From Anaerosphaera multitolerans (lineage in GTDB: Bacteria > Bacillota > Clostridia > Tissierellales > Peptoniphilaceae), in NCBI RefSeq assembly GCF_004006535.1, contig NZ_RLIH01000004.1, positions 62,001 through 126,000 of the forward strand: a stretch of 64,000 nucleotides of DNA. Direction: 5' to 3'. Below the pieces are notes generated by a model, which was given only the letters and a program-made list of their open reading frames with translations, did not search any database and was not told where the DNA came from. The position numbers and the translations under genes are program-made. Of this stretch, positions 33,190 through 42,171 are shown piece after piece (position 1 is the first letter of the stretch; the number at the start of each line of letters is the position of its first letter).

Positions 33190-34935
33190 ATGAAAAGAAC
33201 TAAAATAGTGGCAACAATTGGGCCTACAAGTGAAAGTGAGGAAATGTTAAAGAGTCTCTTCCAAGAGGGAGTGGACGTATGTAGATTGAATTTTTCCCAT
33301 GGGAGTCATGAGGAACATCAAATTAAAATCAATCGTATAAAAAAGATTAGAGAGGAATTAAATCTGCCAATTGCAATAATGATGGATACAAAGGGCCCTG
33401 AAATAAGGCTGGGTGTCTTTAAAGATATGGCGGAAATAGAATTGAAAAACGGAGATAAGTTCACCCTTACTACTAGAGATATAGAGGGAGATGAAAATAT
33501 AGTTTCTCTTTCCTATAAGGAACTTCCCGAAGATGTGAAAATAGGCTCCAGAGTTTTAATTGATGACGGACTGGTAGGTCTTATAGTAGAAAAAATAGAG
33601 GGAACTGAAGTATACTGTGTCGTTGAAAATGGAGGTAAACTTTCTTCAAGAAAGGGAGTGAATATTCCCGGTATCCATTTGAAATTACCTGCGCTTACGG
33701 AAAAAGATAGAGAGGACATCATCTTTGGTATTGAAAACGACATTGACTTTATAGCAGCATCCTTTATTAGAAAAAAAGAAGATGTACTTGAACTTAGGAA
33801 AGTTTTAGAGGAAAATGGCAATTTTAATATTAGAATAATTTCTAAAATAGAATCGGGACAGGGTCTTGAAAATATAGATGACATCTTGGAAGTTTCCGAT
33901 GGAATAATGGTTGCAAGAGGCGATTTGGGAGTGGAAATTGAAACTGAAGAAGTTCCCATTGCCCAAAAGGAAATTATAAACAAGTGTAACATTGCAGGTA
34001 AGGCTGTAATAACTGCAACACAAATGCTGGATTCAATGATGAGAAACCCAAGGCCTACCAGAGCTGAAGCCAACGACGTGGCAAATGCAGTACTTGACGG
34101 TACAAGCGCTGTAATGCTTTCAGGAGAAACTGCCAGTGGAAAATATCCTCTGCTTGCAGTTAGAACTATGAGAAAGATAGTAGAAGTAACTGAAAACTCT
34201 GTGGATTATAAAGGACTTTTAAGAAAGAAAATTAGAGAATTATCAACTACTACAACTAATGCCATAGGAAAAAGCACCTGTACTATTGCTGAGGATTTAG
34301 AGGCAAGAGCTATTATAACAGCCACTACTTCAGGTCATACTACAAGGGCTATTTCCAAATTTAGACCTAAAAGTGAAATAATTGCGGCAACTCCCTATGA
34401 GAGAGTTAGAAGACAGCTTTCCCTTGAGTGGGGTGTAGTTTCGGTTTTGGTTCCTGATTTAAGAAATACTGATGATGTAATTGATGTTTCTATAAAAAAA
34501 TCTCTGCAGGAAAATTTAGTAAGTCCGGGAGATGTGGTAATAGTTACTGCCGGAGTGCCTGTAGGACTTGCAGGTTCAACAAACCTTATAAAAGTTCAAA
34601 CAATAGCTGAAATACTGTCCAAGGGAACGGGAATAGGATCTGAATCAGTTACAGCTAAAGTAGTAGTGGTGAGAAATAAAGCGGACTTAGTAGCACACTT
34701 TAAAGACGGGGATATTATAGTTACATCACAGACAGACAAGGATATTATGCAGTATGTTGAAAGGTCTGCTGGAATAGTTACAGAGATGGCAGGCTATACT
34801 TCTCATGCGGCTATAACGGGAATTACTCTTGGAATACCCACTATTGTAGGAGCAAGTAGCATAATGGGAAAGGTAAAAACGGGAGATATAGTTACAATGG
34901 ATCCAATAGAGGGAACTATTAGAAAAGGCATTTAA
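33190..34935 (+). CDS. pyk: Pyruvate kinase with C-terminal PEP-utilising domain
   Basis: 581-residue pyruvate kinase, longer than the about 470 of the core enzyme. The TIM barrel has RTKIVATIGPTSES, VCRLNFSHGSHEEH, IMMDTKGPEIRLG, ISKIESGQGLENIDDI, MVARGDLGVEI and TATQMLDSMMRNPRPTRAE. The extra C-terminal domain (about residues 475-581) resembles the PEP-utiliser phosphohistidine fold with TEMAGYTSHAAITGITLGIPTIV, as in Geobacillus and many clostridia. It converts PEP and ADP to pyruvate and ATP. Cotranscribed with pfkA. Confidence 0.96.
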   Translation: MKRTKIVATIGPTSESEEMLKSLFQEGVDVCRLNFSHGSHEEHQIKINRIKKIREELNLPIAIMMDTKGPEIRLGVFKDMAEIELKNGDKFTLTTRDIEGDENIVSLSYKELPEDVKIGSRVLIDDGLVGLIVEKIEGTEVYCVVENGGKLSSRKGVNIPGIHLKLPALTEKDREDIIFGIENDIDFIAASFIRKKEDVLELRKVLEENGNFNIRIISKIESGQGLENIDDILEVSDGIMVARGDLGVEIETEEVPIAQKEIINKCNIAGKAVITATQMLDSMMRNPRPTRAEANDVANAVLDGTSAVMLSGETASGKYPLLAVRTMRKIVEVTENSVDYKGLLRKKIRELSTTTTNAIGKSTCTIAEDLEARAIITATTSGHTTRAISKFRPKSEIIAATPYERVRRQLSLEWGVVSVLVPDLRNTDDVIDVSIKKSLQENLVSPGDVVIVTAGVPVGLAGSTNLIKVQTIAEILSKGTGIGSESVTAKVVVVRNKADLVAHFKDGDIIVTSQTDKDIMQYVERSAGIVTEMAGYTSHAAITGITLGIPTIVGASSIMGKVKTGDIVTMDPIEGTIRKGI

Positions 34936-34956
34936 AAATATTTTAAAAGGAGCACT

Positions 34957-35235
34957 ATGGATTATTTAGATTATATAGAATTGGGATTAGATGGAGAAGG
35001 ACCTTTAAAAGTAATACTTTGTGGAGAAATCCACAATGACGGTTCTGAAAGAATTGGCGTAGTTTCTTTGGTATATGCTACTTTAGATAGAAGTAAAGCA
35101 GAGGAGAAAATTAAAAGTTATATTAAAGAGAATACTGAAAATTATTATATGGTTTATAGCGTACCTTTTGATATTGATCTTAGTGCTTTGGAACATTATC
35201 CTTCAATTGCAGTGAGGAGAGAAGATTTAGATTAA
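34957..35235 (+). CDS. Hypothetical protein downstream of pyk
   Basis: 92-residue acidic, soluble protein, not recognised. Seen: a short beta-rich start (GPLKVILCGEIHNDGSERIGVVSLVYATLD), a helix (SKAEEKIKSYIKENTEN) and a beta-strand end (YYMVYSVPFDIDLSAL). AAGGAG precedes the ATG, 22 bases after pyk, and a terminator follows, so it is the last gene of the dnaE-pfkA-pyk unit. No cysteine pair or catalytic motif suggests a function. Confidence 0.75.
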   Translation: MDYLDYIELGLDGEGPLKVILCGEIHNDGSERIGVVSLVYATLDRSKAEEKIKSYIKENTENYYMVYSVPFDIDLSALEHYPSIAVRREDLD

Positions 35236-35260
35236 AGATAAATTAAAATAAACTTATAAA

Positions 35261-35285
35261 GTGTGGACAAGGATCCACATTTTTT
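35261..35285 (+). terminator. Terminator after the pyk unit
   Basis: TGTGGA and TCCACA pair around CAAGGA, followed by six T. Confidence 0.88.
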
Positions 35286-35313
35286 CTTGGACTTTTTCAA
35301 TAATTTGGAACTA

Positions 35314-35342
35314 TTGACCTTTGCTTTAATTGTAAATATAAT
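35314..35342 (+). promoter_or_regulatory. Promoter of the CPBP protease gene
   Basis: TTGACC, 17-base spacer, TATAAT at 35337-35342. Confidence 0.75.
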
Positions 35343-35405
35343 AAAAGTTAAATGGAATTATATTTATAGCAAGTTAAAGTGTGAAGTATGAAAGTAGAGG
35401 TTATT

Positions 35406-36371
35406 ATGGGGAAAAATATTGAGAATAAGCAGTTAGGCATATTTTTTATATTTAACTTTGGAATAGCTGCATTTTTAGGAATGATTTTTTGGTTCAACAG
35501 AGATTTAAGACCGGATTACTTGGCTACAATTATGATGTTGTTGCCTGCTGTATCGGTGTCGGTGGCAAAGTTTTCTACCGAGGATAGAGAAGAACTACCC
35601 TTAAAATTTTATGGAGTGTATGCTTTTATATTTATTGTATCCTTGATTTTATTGGTGCTTATAGTGGCAGGGATAGTAGAGATGGAGTTTGCAAATGGAG
35701 TTATTGGAATTTTATCTCTTATTGGCAGTATAGCTATTTTAGCTGTGGATTCCAGTGAGATAAGGGGGAAAAACGGACTTAAATTTTCTTTAAACTTTAA
35801 AACCTCACTTAAGTACATAGCAATTTTTATGGGAATATATTTTCTCAGGTATATTATTTTTGAGTATAAATCCTTTAACTTTGATGTAATTCTGACAATA
35901 ATTACAAGATTTCCAATTTTAATAGGAAATTTTTTCTTCTCCTCTATATTTTTTATGGGCGAGGAGTATGGTTGGAGATACTACCTACAGGGAAAATTAC
36001 AGATAAAGTTGGGAAAGCGCTGGGGAGTAGTCGTACTTGGAGTAATATGGGCTCTGTGGCATATGCCTTTAAATTTTATGTTATATAGTCCGGAAACTCC
36101 CTTATATTCAATAGCGAGCTATATAGTTTTTTGTGTTTCTATGTCTATATTTATGGGTTTGGTACAAATGAAGACTAAAAACGTTTGGGCAGCTGCTTTT
36201 ATTCACTACTTAAATAACAGTATGTGGTTGTTATTTACCAGTGAATTTTCCTATGAAACTGTCTATAACTTTGAAGGTTTTATAGTTGGAATTATAATAA
36301 CCCTATTAAGCTATGCACCCTTTATATTATCTAAGGAGTATAGAGGGGATTTAAAGGAAGAGCTTAAATGA
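35406..36371 (+). CDS. CPBP-family intramembrane metalloprotease
   Basis: 321-residue polytopic protein with about eight membrane segments and the Abi/CPBP (CAAX protease-like) signatures: EEYGWRYYLQ (glutamates near residue 195), ALWHMPLNFM (histidine near residue 225) and FIHYLNNSMW (third motif). These residues form the metalloprotease site in Rce1-type enzymes. Bacterial members act in bacteriocin self-immunity or membrane protein processing; the target is not predictable. The ATG at 35406 has AGAGG five bases upstream, better than the ATG at 35388. Single-gene unit. Confidence 0.85.
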   Translation: MGKNIENKQLGIFFIFNFGIAAFLGMIFWFNRDLRPDYLATIMMLLPAVSVSVAKFSTEDREELPLKFYGVYAFIFIVSLILLVLIVAGIVEMEFANGVIGILSLIGSIAILAVDSSEIRGKNGLKFSLNFKTSLKYIAIFMGIYFLRYIIFEYKSFNFDVILTIITRFPILIGNFFFSSIFFMGEEYGWRYYLQGKLQIKLGKRWGVVVLGVIWALWHMPLNFMLYSPETPLYSIASYIVFCVSMSIFMGLVQMKTKNVWAAAFIHYLNNSMWLLFTSEFSYETVYNFEGFIVGIIITLLSYAPFILSKEYRGDLKEELK

Positions 36372-36520
36372 ATGTGACTATAAAGAGAATTTTAATAATT
36401 AATATAAAACAAGAAAATTGGTTAAAGATATGTTGTAAAAAATTTGGTTGATGTTAATATTAGAAAAGCCTATGAGATATAATGGTAAATGGAGCTTTAA
36501 TTAAATAAAAGCATCTAAAT

Positions 36521-36560
36521 AAAAGGTATCTTAGAGTTTCTTCATCTAAAATACCTTTTT
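36521..36560. terminator. Bidirectional terminator between CPBP and SDR genes
   Basis: AAAGGTAT-CTTAGA pairs with TCTAAAATACCTTT (one mismatch) around a 9-base loop; T run on the plus strand, A run on the other side. It ends the SDR transcript and could serve the CPBP gene 150 bases upstream. Confidence 0.7.
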
Positions 36561-36571
36561 TATTTTAAAAT

Positions 36572-37330
36572 TTATTTACTTGAAGACCAACCGCCATCAA
36601 TAGGTAAAGTTACTCCTGTAATGTAGGAAGCTTCTTCGCTGGCTAAAAATATAGCCCCTGCATTTAATTCTCCTTCATTTCCCGGTCTACCCATAGGTAC
36701 GGAAAAGTTCATATACTGTTTAAATTCATATGTGTCCAAAGTATCGGCAGTTAATTCGGTTTTAAAGAAACCTGGGCATATAGCATTTACGGTAATATTG
36801 TAAGGTGCAAGTTCAGCTGCTGTAGCTCTAGTTAAGTTTATTACCCCCGCTTTGGCTGCATGGTAGGCTGAAGCTTGTTGGTTAGTTCCAAATAATCCGT
36901 ACATTGAAGCTATATTAATTATCCTTCCATACTTTGCATCCATCATAGGCTTCATAAATATTTTGGAAACTTTAAATATAGATGTGAGATCTAATTCAAT
37001 GGTGAAGTTCCAATCTTCTGTTGACATTTCATAAACTGAGCCTCCCTTGTTTCCACCGGCACAGTTAATTAAAACATCTATTTTTTTAAACTTATCCATA
37101 ACTTTATTTTTGGCTTCTTCAATTGAATTTTCATCAGTTACATCACATTTAACCGGTAACACTTCCACATTATGTTCTTCTAAATTTTTTGCAATTTCAA
37201 AAAGTCTCTCTTCTCTTCTCGCTAAAATAGCAAGATTAGCTCCTTGTTTTGCAAAACCCTCAGCCATTTGTTTTCCAAGACCTGATGAAGCCCCTGTAAT
37301 TACAACTACTTTTTCATTAAACTTAAACAT
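36572..37330 (-). CDS. SDR oxidoreductase, KduD/gluconate 5-dehydrogenase type
   Basis: 252-residue classical short-chain dehydrogenase. The cofactor motif is TGASSGLGKQ (about residues 12-21), NCAGG near residue 90, catalytic serine in NIASMYG and the YxxxK pair in SAYHAAKAGV near residue 155. The start PITGG-type end DGGWSSSK is normal. Position next to KDG-pathway genes suggests a KduD-like 2-dehydro-3-deoxygluconate 5-dehydrogenase or gluconate 5-dehydrogenase, oxidising a sugar acid into the pathway. GGGAGG precedes the ATG. Exact substrate is inference. Confidence 0.8.
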   Translation of the reverse strand: MFKFNEKVVVITGASSGLGKQMAEGFAKQGANLAILARREERLFEIAKNLEEHNVEVLPVKCDVTDENSIEEAKNKVMDKFKKIDVLINCAGGNKGGSVYEMSTEDWNFTIELDLTSIFKVSKIFMKPMMDAKYGRIINIASMYGLFGTNQQASAYHAAKAGVINLTRATAAELAPYNITVNAICPGFFKTELTADTLDTYEFKQYMNFSVPMGRPGNEGELNAGAIFLASEEASYITGVTLPIDGGWSSSK

Positions 37331-37429
37331 AGTAACCTCCCTTAAGAAATTTTATAATTTATGCTTAAATATATACCCTGTAATAATTAAATTAATGATG
37401 TGATTTAATTTTAATAATTAATATAAAAG

Positions 37430-37460
37430 GAAAAAGGTAACAATAGTAGTTACCTTTTTC
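37430..37460 (-). terminator. Terminator after the second IclR gene
   Basis: GAAAAAGGTAAC and GTTACCTTTTTC pair (12 bp) around AATAGTA; it overlaps the IclR stop codon. The minus strand continues CCTTTTATATT. Confidence 0.75.
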
Positions 37461-38211
37461 TATATCCTAAATCTTTGGAAATATTTTTTGCTGTACTTAA
37501 TAGGTTATCATAGAGAGAATCATTTAATTTTTCTCTCATTCTGAAAACGGGACCTGTTATTGAAATTGCACCTGCAACATTTCCCGTTGCATTGTAGATA
37601 GAAGTTCCTATACAATAAATGCCTTCTTCATTTTCTTCATTGTCTCGAGCAATTTTGGTCTTTCTAACGTCCTCTATTTCTGCCATAAAGTCTTCAAAAT
37701 TTAAAATAGTATTTTTAGTCTTTTGAATTTTTTCAGTATTGTTCCACACTTCTTTAATTTCCTCATCGCTACAATTTGAAAGTATGGACTTACCTACTGA
37801 AGTATAGATTAAGGGGCTTCGTCGCCCGATTCTTGAAGTCATTGTGATTACATTATCAGAGTCCACTTTATCTACATATATTGCGTAAATTCCCTCTCTA
37901 ATCACTAAATGTACCACTTCGTTGGCCAGTTGGGAAAGTTTTTGAATGTGGCTTTTGGATATTTCTATAAAGTCCAGACTTTCCAATTTATAACTGGCTA
38001 TATCGTAAAGTTTAAAGGTTAAATGGTACTTACTTTCTTCGTCTTGTTCAACGTATTCAAGAAAAATCAAAGTGTTTAAAAATCTATGAACTGTTGACTT
38101 ATGTAGTTTTACAATTTTACTTAATTCTGTCAATCCGATTCCGTGGGGGTAATCTTTAAAGGTTTCCAATATTTTAAAAACTCTTTCTACTGATTGAATT
38201 TTTTCTTCCAT
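37450..38211 (-). CDS. IclR-family regulator of the sugar-acid locus
   Basis: 253-residue IclR regulator, KdgR-like by context. Winged-helix DNA-binding domain at about residues 5-60 (VFKILETFKDYPHGIGLTELSKIVKLHKSTVHRFLNTL) and an effector domain with YVDKVDSDNVITMTSRIGRRSPLIYTSVGKSIL and a late cysteine-containing YCIGTSIYNATG. The ATG at 38211 has GGAGGATTG upstream; the earlier TTG is rejected. It is divergent from the KDPG-aldolase operon, whose promoter region holds two strong palindromes, the obvious candidate operators. Confidence 0.88.
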   Translation of the reverse strand: MEEKIQSVERVFKILETFKDYPHGIGLTELSKIVKLHKSTVHRFLNTLIFLEYVEQDEESKYHLTFKLYDIASYKLESLDFIEISKSHIQKLSQLANEVVHLVIREGIYAIYVDKVDSDNVITMTSRIGRRSPLIYTSVGKSILSNCSDEEIKEVWNNTEKIQKTKNTILNFEDFMAEIEDVRKTKIARDNEENEEGIYCIGTSIYNATGNVAGAISITGPVFRMREKLNDSLYDNLLSTAKNISKDLGYRKR

Positions 38212-38276
38212 AATACAATCCTCCAATTAATTAAAGATTTTAACACAGAATTTAAAAAAAAGCTCCAATAAATTAA

Positions 38277-38298
38277 TTAAGGGATTTTAATACCTTAA
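38277..38298. promoter_or_regulatory. Inverted repeat upstream of the aldolase promoter
   Basis: TTAAGG-N10-CCTTAA, ending five bases before the -35 box; possible operator in the divergent region. Confidence 0.4.
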
Positions 38299-38302
38299 AG
38301 GA

Positions 38303-38331
38303 TTGACTTGTAAATATAAATCTTATATACT
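38303..38331 (+). promoter_or_regulatory. Promoter of the sugar-acid operon
   Basis: TTGACT (38303-38308), 17-base spacer, TATACT (38326-38331). Confidence 0.8.
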
Positions 38332-38356
38332 TTAGATAAGTTTCAAAAAACAATAT

Positions 38357-38379
38357 TTAGTTTCGCTATATGAAACTAA
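38357..38379 (+). promoter_or_regulatory. Palindromic operator in the leader of the sugar-acid operon
   Basis: TTAGTTTC-N7-GAAACTAA, an exact 8-bp inverted repeat 25 bases after the -10 box and touching the ribosome binding site of the aldolase. It has the arm sequence GTTTC/GAAAC also found in KdgR boxes, but in opposite orientation. Likely site for the adjacent IclR regulator. Confidence 0.55.
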
Positions 38380-38390
38380 GGAGGTGTGAG

Positions 38391-39017
38391 ATGTCTAAAT
38401 TTGAAACGCTGGAAAGAATAAAAGAGTTGGGGATTGTTGCAGTAATAAGGGGCAAAGATGCCAACGAAGCTCTGGAGTATTCTAGAGCCTGCGTAGAGGG
38501 TGGAGTAAATGTTTTGGAGATTACCTTTACTGTTCCAAATGCCGTAGATGTACTTAAGGAATTAAATTATAATTTAAAGGATAACGCTTTACTTGGAGCC
38601 GGTACAGTTTTAGATCCAATAACTGCAAGACTTGCCATAATGAACGGAGCAAAATTTATAGTTTCTCCTTCTTTTGATGAGGAAGTTGCGAAGCTGTGTA
38701 ATCTGTACCAAGTACCTTATATGCCCGGTTGTATGACTCCTACAGAAATTACAAATGCGTTAAAATTCGGAGTAGATGTTATAAAGGTATTTCCGGGATC
38801 GGCTTTTGGACCTAGGTATTTTAAAGACATACATGGACCTCTTCCCAATGTGAACTTAATGCCCACAGGGGGAGTGAACGTTGAAAATGTCAGTGAATGG
38901 ATAAAAAACGGCGCTTTTGCTGTTGGAGTAGGCTCAAGTTTGGTAAAGGGAAGTAGAGAAGAAATAATTGAAAAGGCTGAAAAATTTATTAAAAATATAA
39001 AGGAGGCAAGAGCTTAA
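38391..39017 (+). CDS. eda: 2-dehydro-3-deoxy-phosphogluconate (KDPG) aldolase
   Basis: 208-residue class I aldolase splitting KDPG into pyruvate and glyceraldehyde-3-phosphate. Signatures: GIVAVIRGKD (about residues 12-21), VLEITFTVPNA with the catalytic glutamate, LLGAGTVLDP, KFIVSPSFD, and DVIKVFPGSAFG with the Schiff-base lysine near residue 133. The ATG at 38391 has AAGGAGG eight bases upstream; the ATG at 38370 lies across that site and is rejected. First gene of the operon; its stop overlaps the kdgK start. Confidence 0.95.
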   Translation: MSKFETLERIKELGIVAVIRGKDANEALEYSRACVEGGVNVLEITFTVPNAVDVLKELNYNLKDNALLGAGTVLDPITARLAIMNGAKFIVSPSFDEEVAKLCNLYQVPYMPGCMTPTEITNALKFGVDVIKVFPGSAFGPRYFKDIHGPLPNVNLMPTGGVNVENVSEWIKNGAFAVGVGSSLVKGSREEIIEKAEKFIKNIKEARA

Positions 39018-40039
39018 TGACAAAAGTAGTGACTATGGGTGAGATAATGCTTAGATTATCTACTCCGGGTTATCAAAGATTTGTTCAGGCAAATTCCTTT
39101 GATGCCATTTATGGAGGAGGTGAGGCAAACGTAGCAGTAAGTCTTTCTAATTACGGTTATGAATCCTATTTTGTAACTAAGTTGCCCAAACATGAAATAG
39201 GTCAAGCAGCTGTTAATGAACTTAGAAGGTATGGTGTTAAGACGGATTACATAGCACGAGGCGGAGAGAGAGTGGGAATTTATTTCTCTGAAACGGGAGC
39301 GTCTATGAGACCTTCAAAGGTGATATATGACAGGTCAAATAGTTCAATAGCAGAAGCTGACGTAGCTGATTTTGATTTTAATGAAATATTTAAAGAGGCA
39401 AAGTGGTTTCACATTTCCGGAATAACTCCTGCTATAAGTGCAAAAGGTTCTGAGATAACCAAGGCGGCGATGAAAGCTGCTAAGGAAAATGGTGTAACTG
39501 TAAGTGTGGATTTGAATTATAGAAAAAAGCTTTGGACGCCGGAAGAAGCCCAAAAAGTTATGAGAGAACTAATGCAGTACGTAGATGTATGTATTGGAAA
39601 TGAAGAAGATGCTTCTTTAAGTTTGGGTTTTACGCCTAAGGGACTGGATGTAACTTCGGGGAAATTGGACATTAAAGGCTATGAAAAAATACTTAAGGAA
39701 ATGAAAGAAGAGTTTGGTTTTAAATATGTGGCAAGCTCTTTGAGAGAATCCTACAGTGCATCGGATAATGGCTGGAGCGCTTGTATTTATGACGGTAAGG
39801 AATTCTATCAGTCTAAAAAATATGACGTTAGAATTGTGGACAGAGTTGGCGGTGGAGATTCCTTTGCAGCTGGTTTGATTCACGGCTTATTAAGCGGTAG
39901 AAATACAAAAGATGCCTTGGAATTTGGTGTTGCAGCATCTGCATTAAAGCACACTGTAAAGGGTGATTTCAACTTAATGAGTGAGGCTGAAGTTCAAAAT
40001 CTAGTTGATGGAGATGCATCAGGTAGAGTTCAAAGATAA
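39017..40039 (+). CDS. kdgK: 2-dehydro-3-deoxygluconate (KDG) kinase
   Basis: 340-residue PfkB-family sugar kinase that phosphorylates KDG to KDPG. It shows the family start VTMGEIMLRLSTPGYQRF, the substrate motif YGGGEANVAVSLS (about residues 32-44) and the C-terminal catalytic motif VGGGDSFAAGLIHGL (near residue 276, GxGD aspartate). One-base overlap with the aldolase stop (TAATG) and AAGGAGG upstream mean coupled translation. The pairing with Eda is the standard lower pathway for uronates and aldonates. Confidence 0.93.
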   Translation: MTKVVTMGEIMLRLSTPGYQRFVQANSFDAIYGGGEANVAVSLSNYGYESYFVTKLPKHEIGQAAVNELRRYGVKTDYIARGGERVGIYFSETGASMRPSKVIYDRSNSSIAEADVADFDFNEIFKEAKWFHISGITPAISAKGSEITKAAMKAAKENGVTVSVDLNYRKKLWTPEEAQKVMRELMQYVDVCIGNEEDASLSLGFTPKGLDVTSGKLDIKGYEKILKEMKEEFGFKYVASSLRESYSASDNGWSACIYDGKEFYQSKKYDVRIVDRVGGGDSFAAGLIHGLLSGRNTKDALEFGVAASALKHTVKGDFNLMSEAEVQNLVDGDASGRVQR

Positions 40040-40049
40040 GAGGTATACT

Positions 40050-41078
40050 ATGAAAGGGATATGCATAAAAGAACCTAAGTTAATTGAATATGTGGAATTA
40101 GAAAAACCTAAAAGGAAAGAAAATGAAGCAATTTTAAAATTATTATACGGGGGAATTTGTGGTAGTGATTTAGGATCCTATAGAGGTACATTTGCATATT
40201 TTGAATATCCAAGAGTGCCAGGACATGAGTTTTCTGCTGAAATTGTGGAAATAGGAGATAATGACAGGGGACTAAAGCCGGGAATGATAGTGACATGTAA
40301 TCCATACTTTAATTGTGGAGAATGCTATTCCTGTAAAAAAGGAATTGTAAATGCATGTACTCAAAATGAAACTATGGGAGTACAAAGAGAGGGTGCTTTT
40401 TCTGAATACATTACTATGCCCATAGATAGAATTTATGATGGTAAGGGTTTGGAACCTAAACTTCTGGCGATTATAGAACCTTTTTGTATAAGTTGGCACG
40501 GCGTTGAAAGGGCAAATGTAAAAGAAGGAGACAAGGTATTAGTAGTTGGAGCTGGAACAATAGGTGTTTTTGCTGCCATCAGTGCCAAAGTAAGAGGAGC
40601 TGAGGTATATATTGCCGACGTATCAGAGGATAAATTAAATTATGCTTTAAAGGAGTTTAATTTAGATGGAGCAATTATAAATTCATCAGAAGAAGATTTT
40701 AAAAAACAGGTTGATGAAGTTACACAGGGAAATGGTTTTGATGTGACAATTGAAGCGGTGGGTTTACCACAGACGTTTCAAAACTGTATAGATTCTGCTT
40801 GCTTTGGAGGTACAGTAGTTTTAATAGGAGTTGGAAAAGAAAATTTAGATTTCAACTTCACTATAATTCAAAAGAAAGAATTAAATATTTTTGGTTCTAG
40901 GAATGCGTTAAAGAAAGATTTTGAAACTTTAATTGATTTAGTTATTAACAATGACATTCCAATAGGAAAAGTAATTACAAATATATATAGTTGGAAAGAT
41001 GCAACTAAGGCTTTTAAAGAATTTGACGAAAATAAAGGCGGAAAAATGTTAAAAGTTCTTTTAGACTTTACAAAATAA
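40050..41078 (+). CDS. Zinc-dependent MDR alcohol dehydrogenase, RspB/L-idonate-dehydrogenase type
   Basis: 342-residue medium-chain dehydrogenase. Catalytic-zinc ligands are in YGGICGSDLG (Cys near residue 36) and PGHEFSAEI; structural-zinc cysteines are in NPYFNCGECYSCKKGIVNACT. The NAD motif is VVGAGTIGVFAAI near residue 165. LAIIEPFCISWHGVE is RspB-like. Members oxidise sugar acids such as L-gulonate or L-galactonate at C5. Within this operon it could form tagaturonate for UxaB, which would explain the lack of a uronate isomerase. Substrate is inference. The ATG at 40050 has AAGAGG; longer in-frame readings overlap kdgK. Confidence 0.85.
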   Translation: MKGICIKEPKLIEYVELEKPKRKENEAILKLLYGGICGSDLGSYRGTFAYFEYPRVPGHEFSAEIVEIGDNDRGLKPGMIVTCNPYFNCGECYSCKKGIVNACTQNETMGVQREGAFSEYITMPIDRIYDGKGLEPKLLAIIEPFCISWHGVERANVKEGDKVLVVGAGTIGVFAAISAKVRGAEVYIADVSEDKLNYALKEFNLDGAIINSSEEDFKKQVDEVTQGNGFDVTIEAVGLPQTFQNCIDSACFGGTVVLIGVGKENLDFNFTIIQKKELNIFGSRNALKKDFETLIDLVINNDIPIGKVITNIYSWKDATKAFKEFDENKGGKMLKVLLDFTK

Positions 41079-41094
41079 TTTTAGGAGGGAAACA

Positions 41095-42156
41095 ATGAAA
41101 TTTAAAAAATATTTATCAATAGCTTTATCTTCTGTAATATTACTTATGTCTCTTACAGCTTGTGGAGGTTCTAATAATGGGAATTCAAAGGCAAATACTG
41201 AGACAGATACAAAAACAGCTAGTTCAGAGGCGGAAGTGATTTTACAAGTGGGATTTGAAAACAACATGAGCGAGCCTTTTTCTCAAGGGGTTCAAAAATG
41301 GGCGGATTTACTGGAAGAAAAATCAAATGGAACAATGAGAATTGACCTATATCCGGATTCTCAACTTGGTGGGAAACCTGCTCTAATAGATTCAATGTTA
41401 CTTGGAGAAAATGTATGTACTTTAGCAGATGGAGCTTTTTATGCTGACTATGGTGTACCTGATTTCGGTATAGTTTTCGGACCTTTCCTATTTGATACTT
41501 GGGATGAGTGCTGGACTTTAATTGAATCTGATTGGTATAAAGAGCAGTCTAAATTGCTTGAAGATAAAGGTTTAAAATTAATTTCTTCAAATTGGAAATA
41601 TGGTGAAAGACATACTTTAACTGTAGATCCTGTAAATAATGTAGAGGATTTAAAGGGAATGAAAATAAGAGTACCAAGTAACCAAATTCAATCAATAGGG
41701 ATTGACACAATGGGTGCTACTTCAGTGGGAATGGATTTAGGAGATGTATATCAAGCTCTTCAAACAAAGACTATAGATGGAGCGGAAAATCCATTGGCAA
41801 CTTTATATGGTAGAAAACTTCACGAAGTTGCTAAATATTTAATTCTAGATGGACACGTTAAAAACTTTACAACTTTAGTTTGTTCAGCAGACTGGTTTAA
41901 TAGTTTAACTGAAGAACAACAAGAACTTTTAGTTAGTACTGCTAATGAAGCAGGTCTATATAACAATGAAATTCAAGAAGTGGCAGATAAAGATTATTTA
42001 GATAAGATGGTAGAAGAAGGTGTTACAGTTGTAGAGCCTAGTCCAGAAGTAGTAGCTGAATTTAAAGAGAAAGTTCAACCTTTCTATGAAATGGAAGATA
42101 CTTTTGGATGGACACCGGGCCTTTACGATACTGTAAAAGCATCAAAGACTAAGTAA
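41095..42156 (+). CDS. TRAP transporter substrate-binding lipoprotein (DctP)
   Basis: 353-residue DctP-family protein. Signal peptide with lipobox LTACGG (lipidated cysteine near residue 23). Family segments: FAEWADLLEEKSNG-like QKWADLLEEKSNGTMRIDLY, GVPDFGIVFGPFLF, LKGMKIRVPSN (the carboxylate-binding arginine) and GAENPLATLYGRKLHEVAKYL. DctP proteins bind organic or sugar acids and hand them to a DctQM membrane complex driven by sodium or protons. It is followed directly by the DctQ and DctM genes. Ligand expected to be a sugar acid from the surrounding enzymes. AGGAGG precedes the ATG. Confidence 0.92.
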   Translation: MKFKKYLSIALSSVILLMSLTACGGSNNGNSKANTETDTKTASSEAEVILQVGFENNMSEPFSQGVQKWADLLEEKSNGTMRIDLYPDSQLGGKPALIDSMLLGENVCTLADGAFYADYGVPDFGIVFGPFLFDTWDECWTLIESDWYKEQSKLLEDKGLKLISSNWKYGERHTLTVDPVNNVEDLKGMKIRVPSNQIQSIGIDTMGATSVGMDLGDVYQALQTKTIDGAENPLATLYGRKLHEVAKYLILDGHVKNFTTLVCSADWFNSLTEEQQELLVSTANEAGLYNNEIQEVADKDYLDKMVEEGVTVVEPSPEVVAEFKEKVQPFYEMEDTFGWTPGLYDTVKASKTK

Positions 42157-42171
42157 TAATGGAGAAAGAAA

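Noticed and set aside
33513-34073. 186-residue open frame on the minus strand opposite pyk
   Set aside because: It lies wholly inside a well-conserved pyruvate kinase gene, has low-complexity Ser/Ile/Pro composition and no ribosome binding site; it is a shadow frame.
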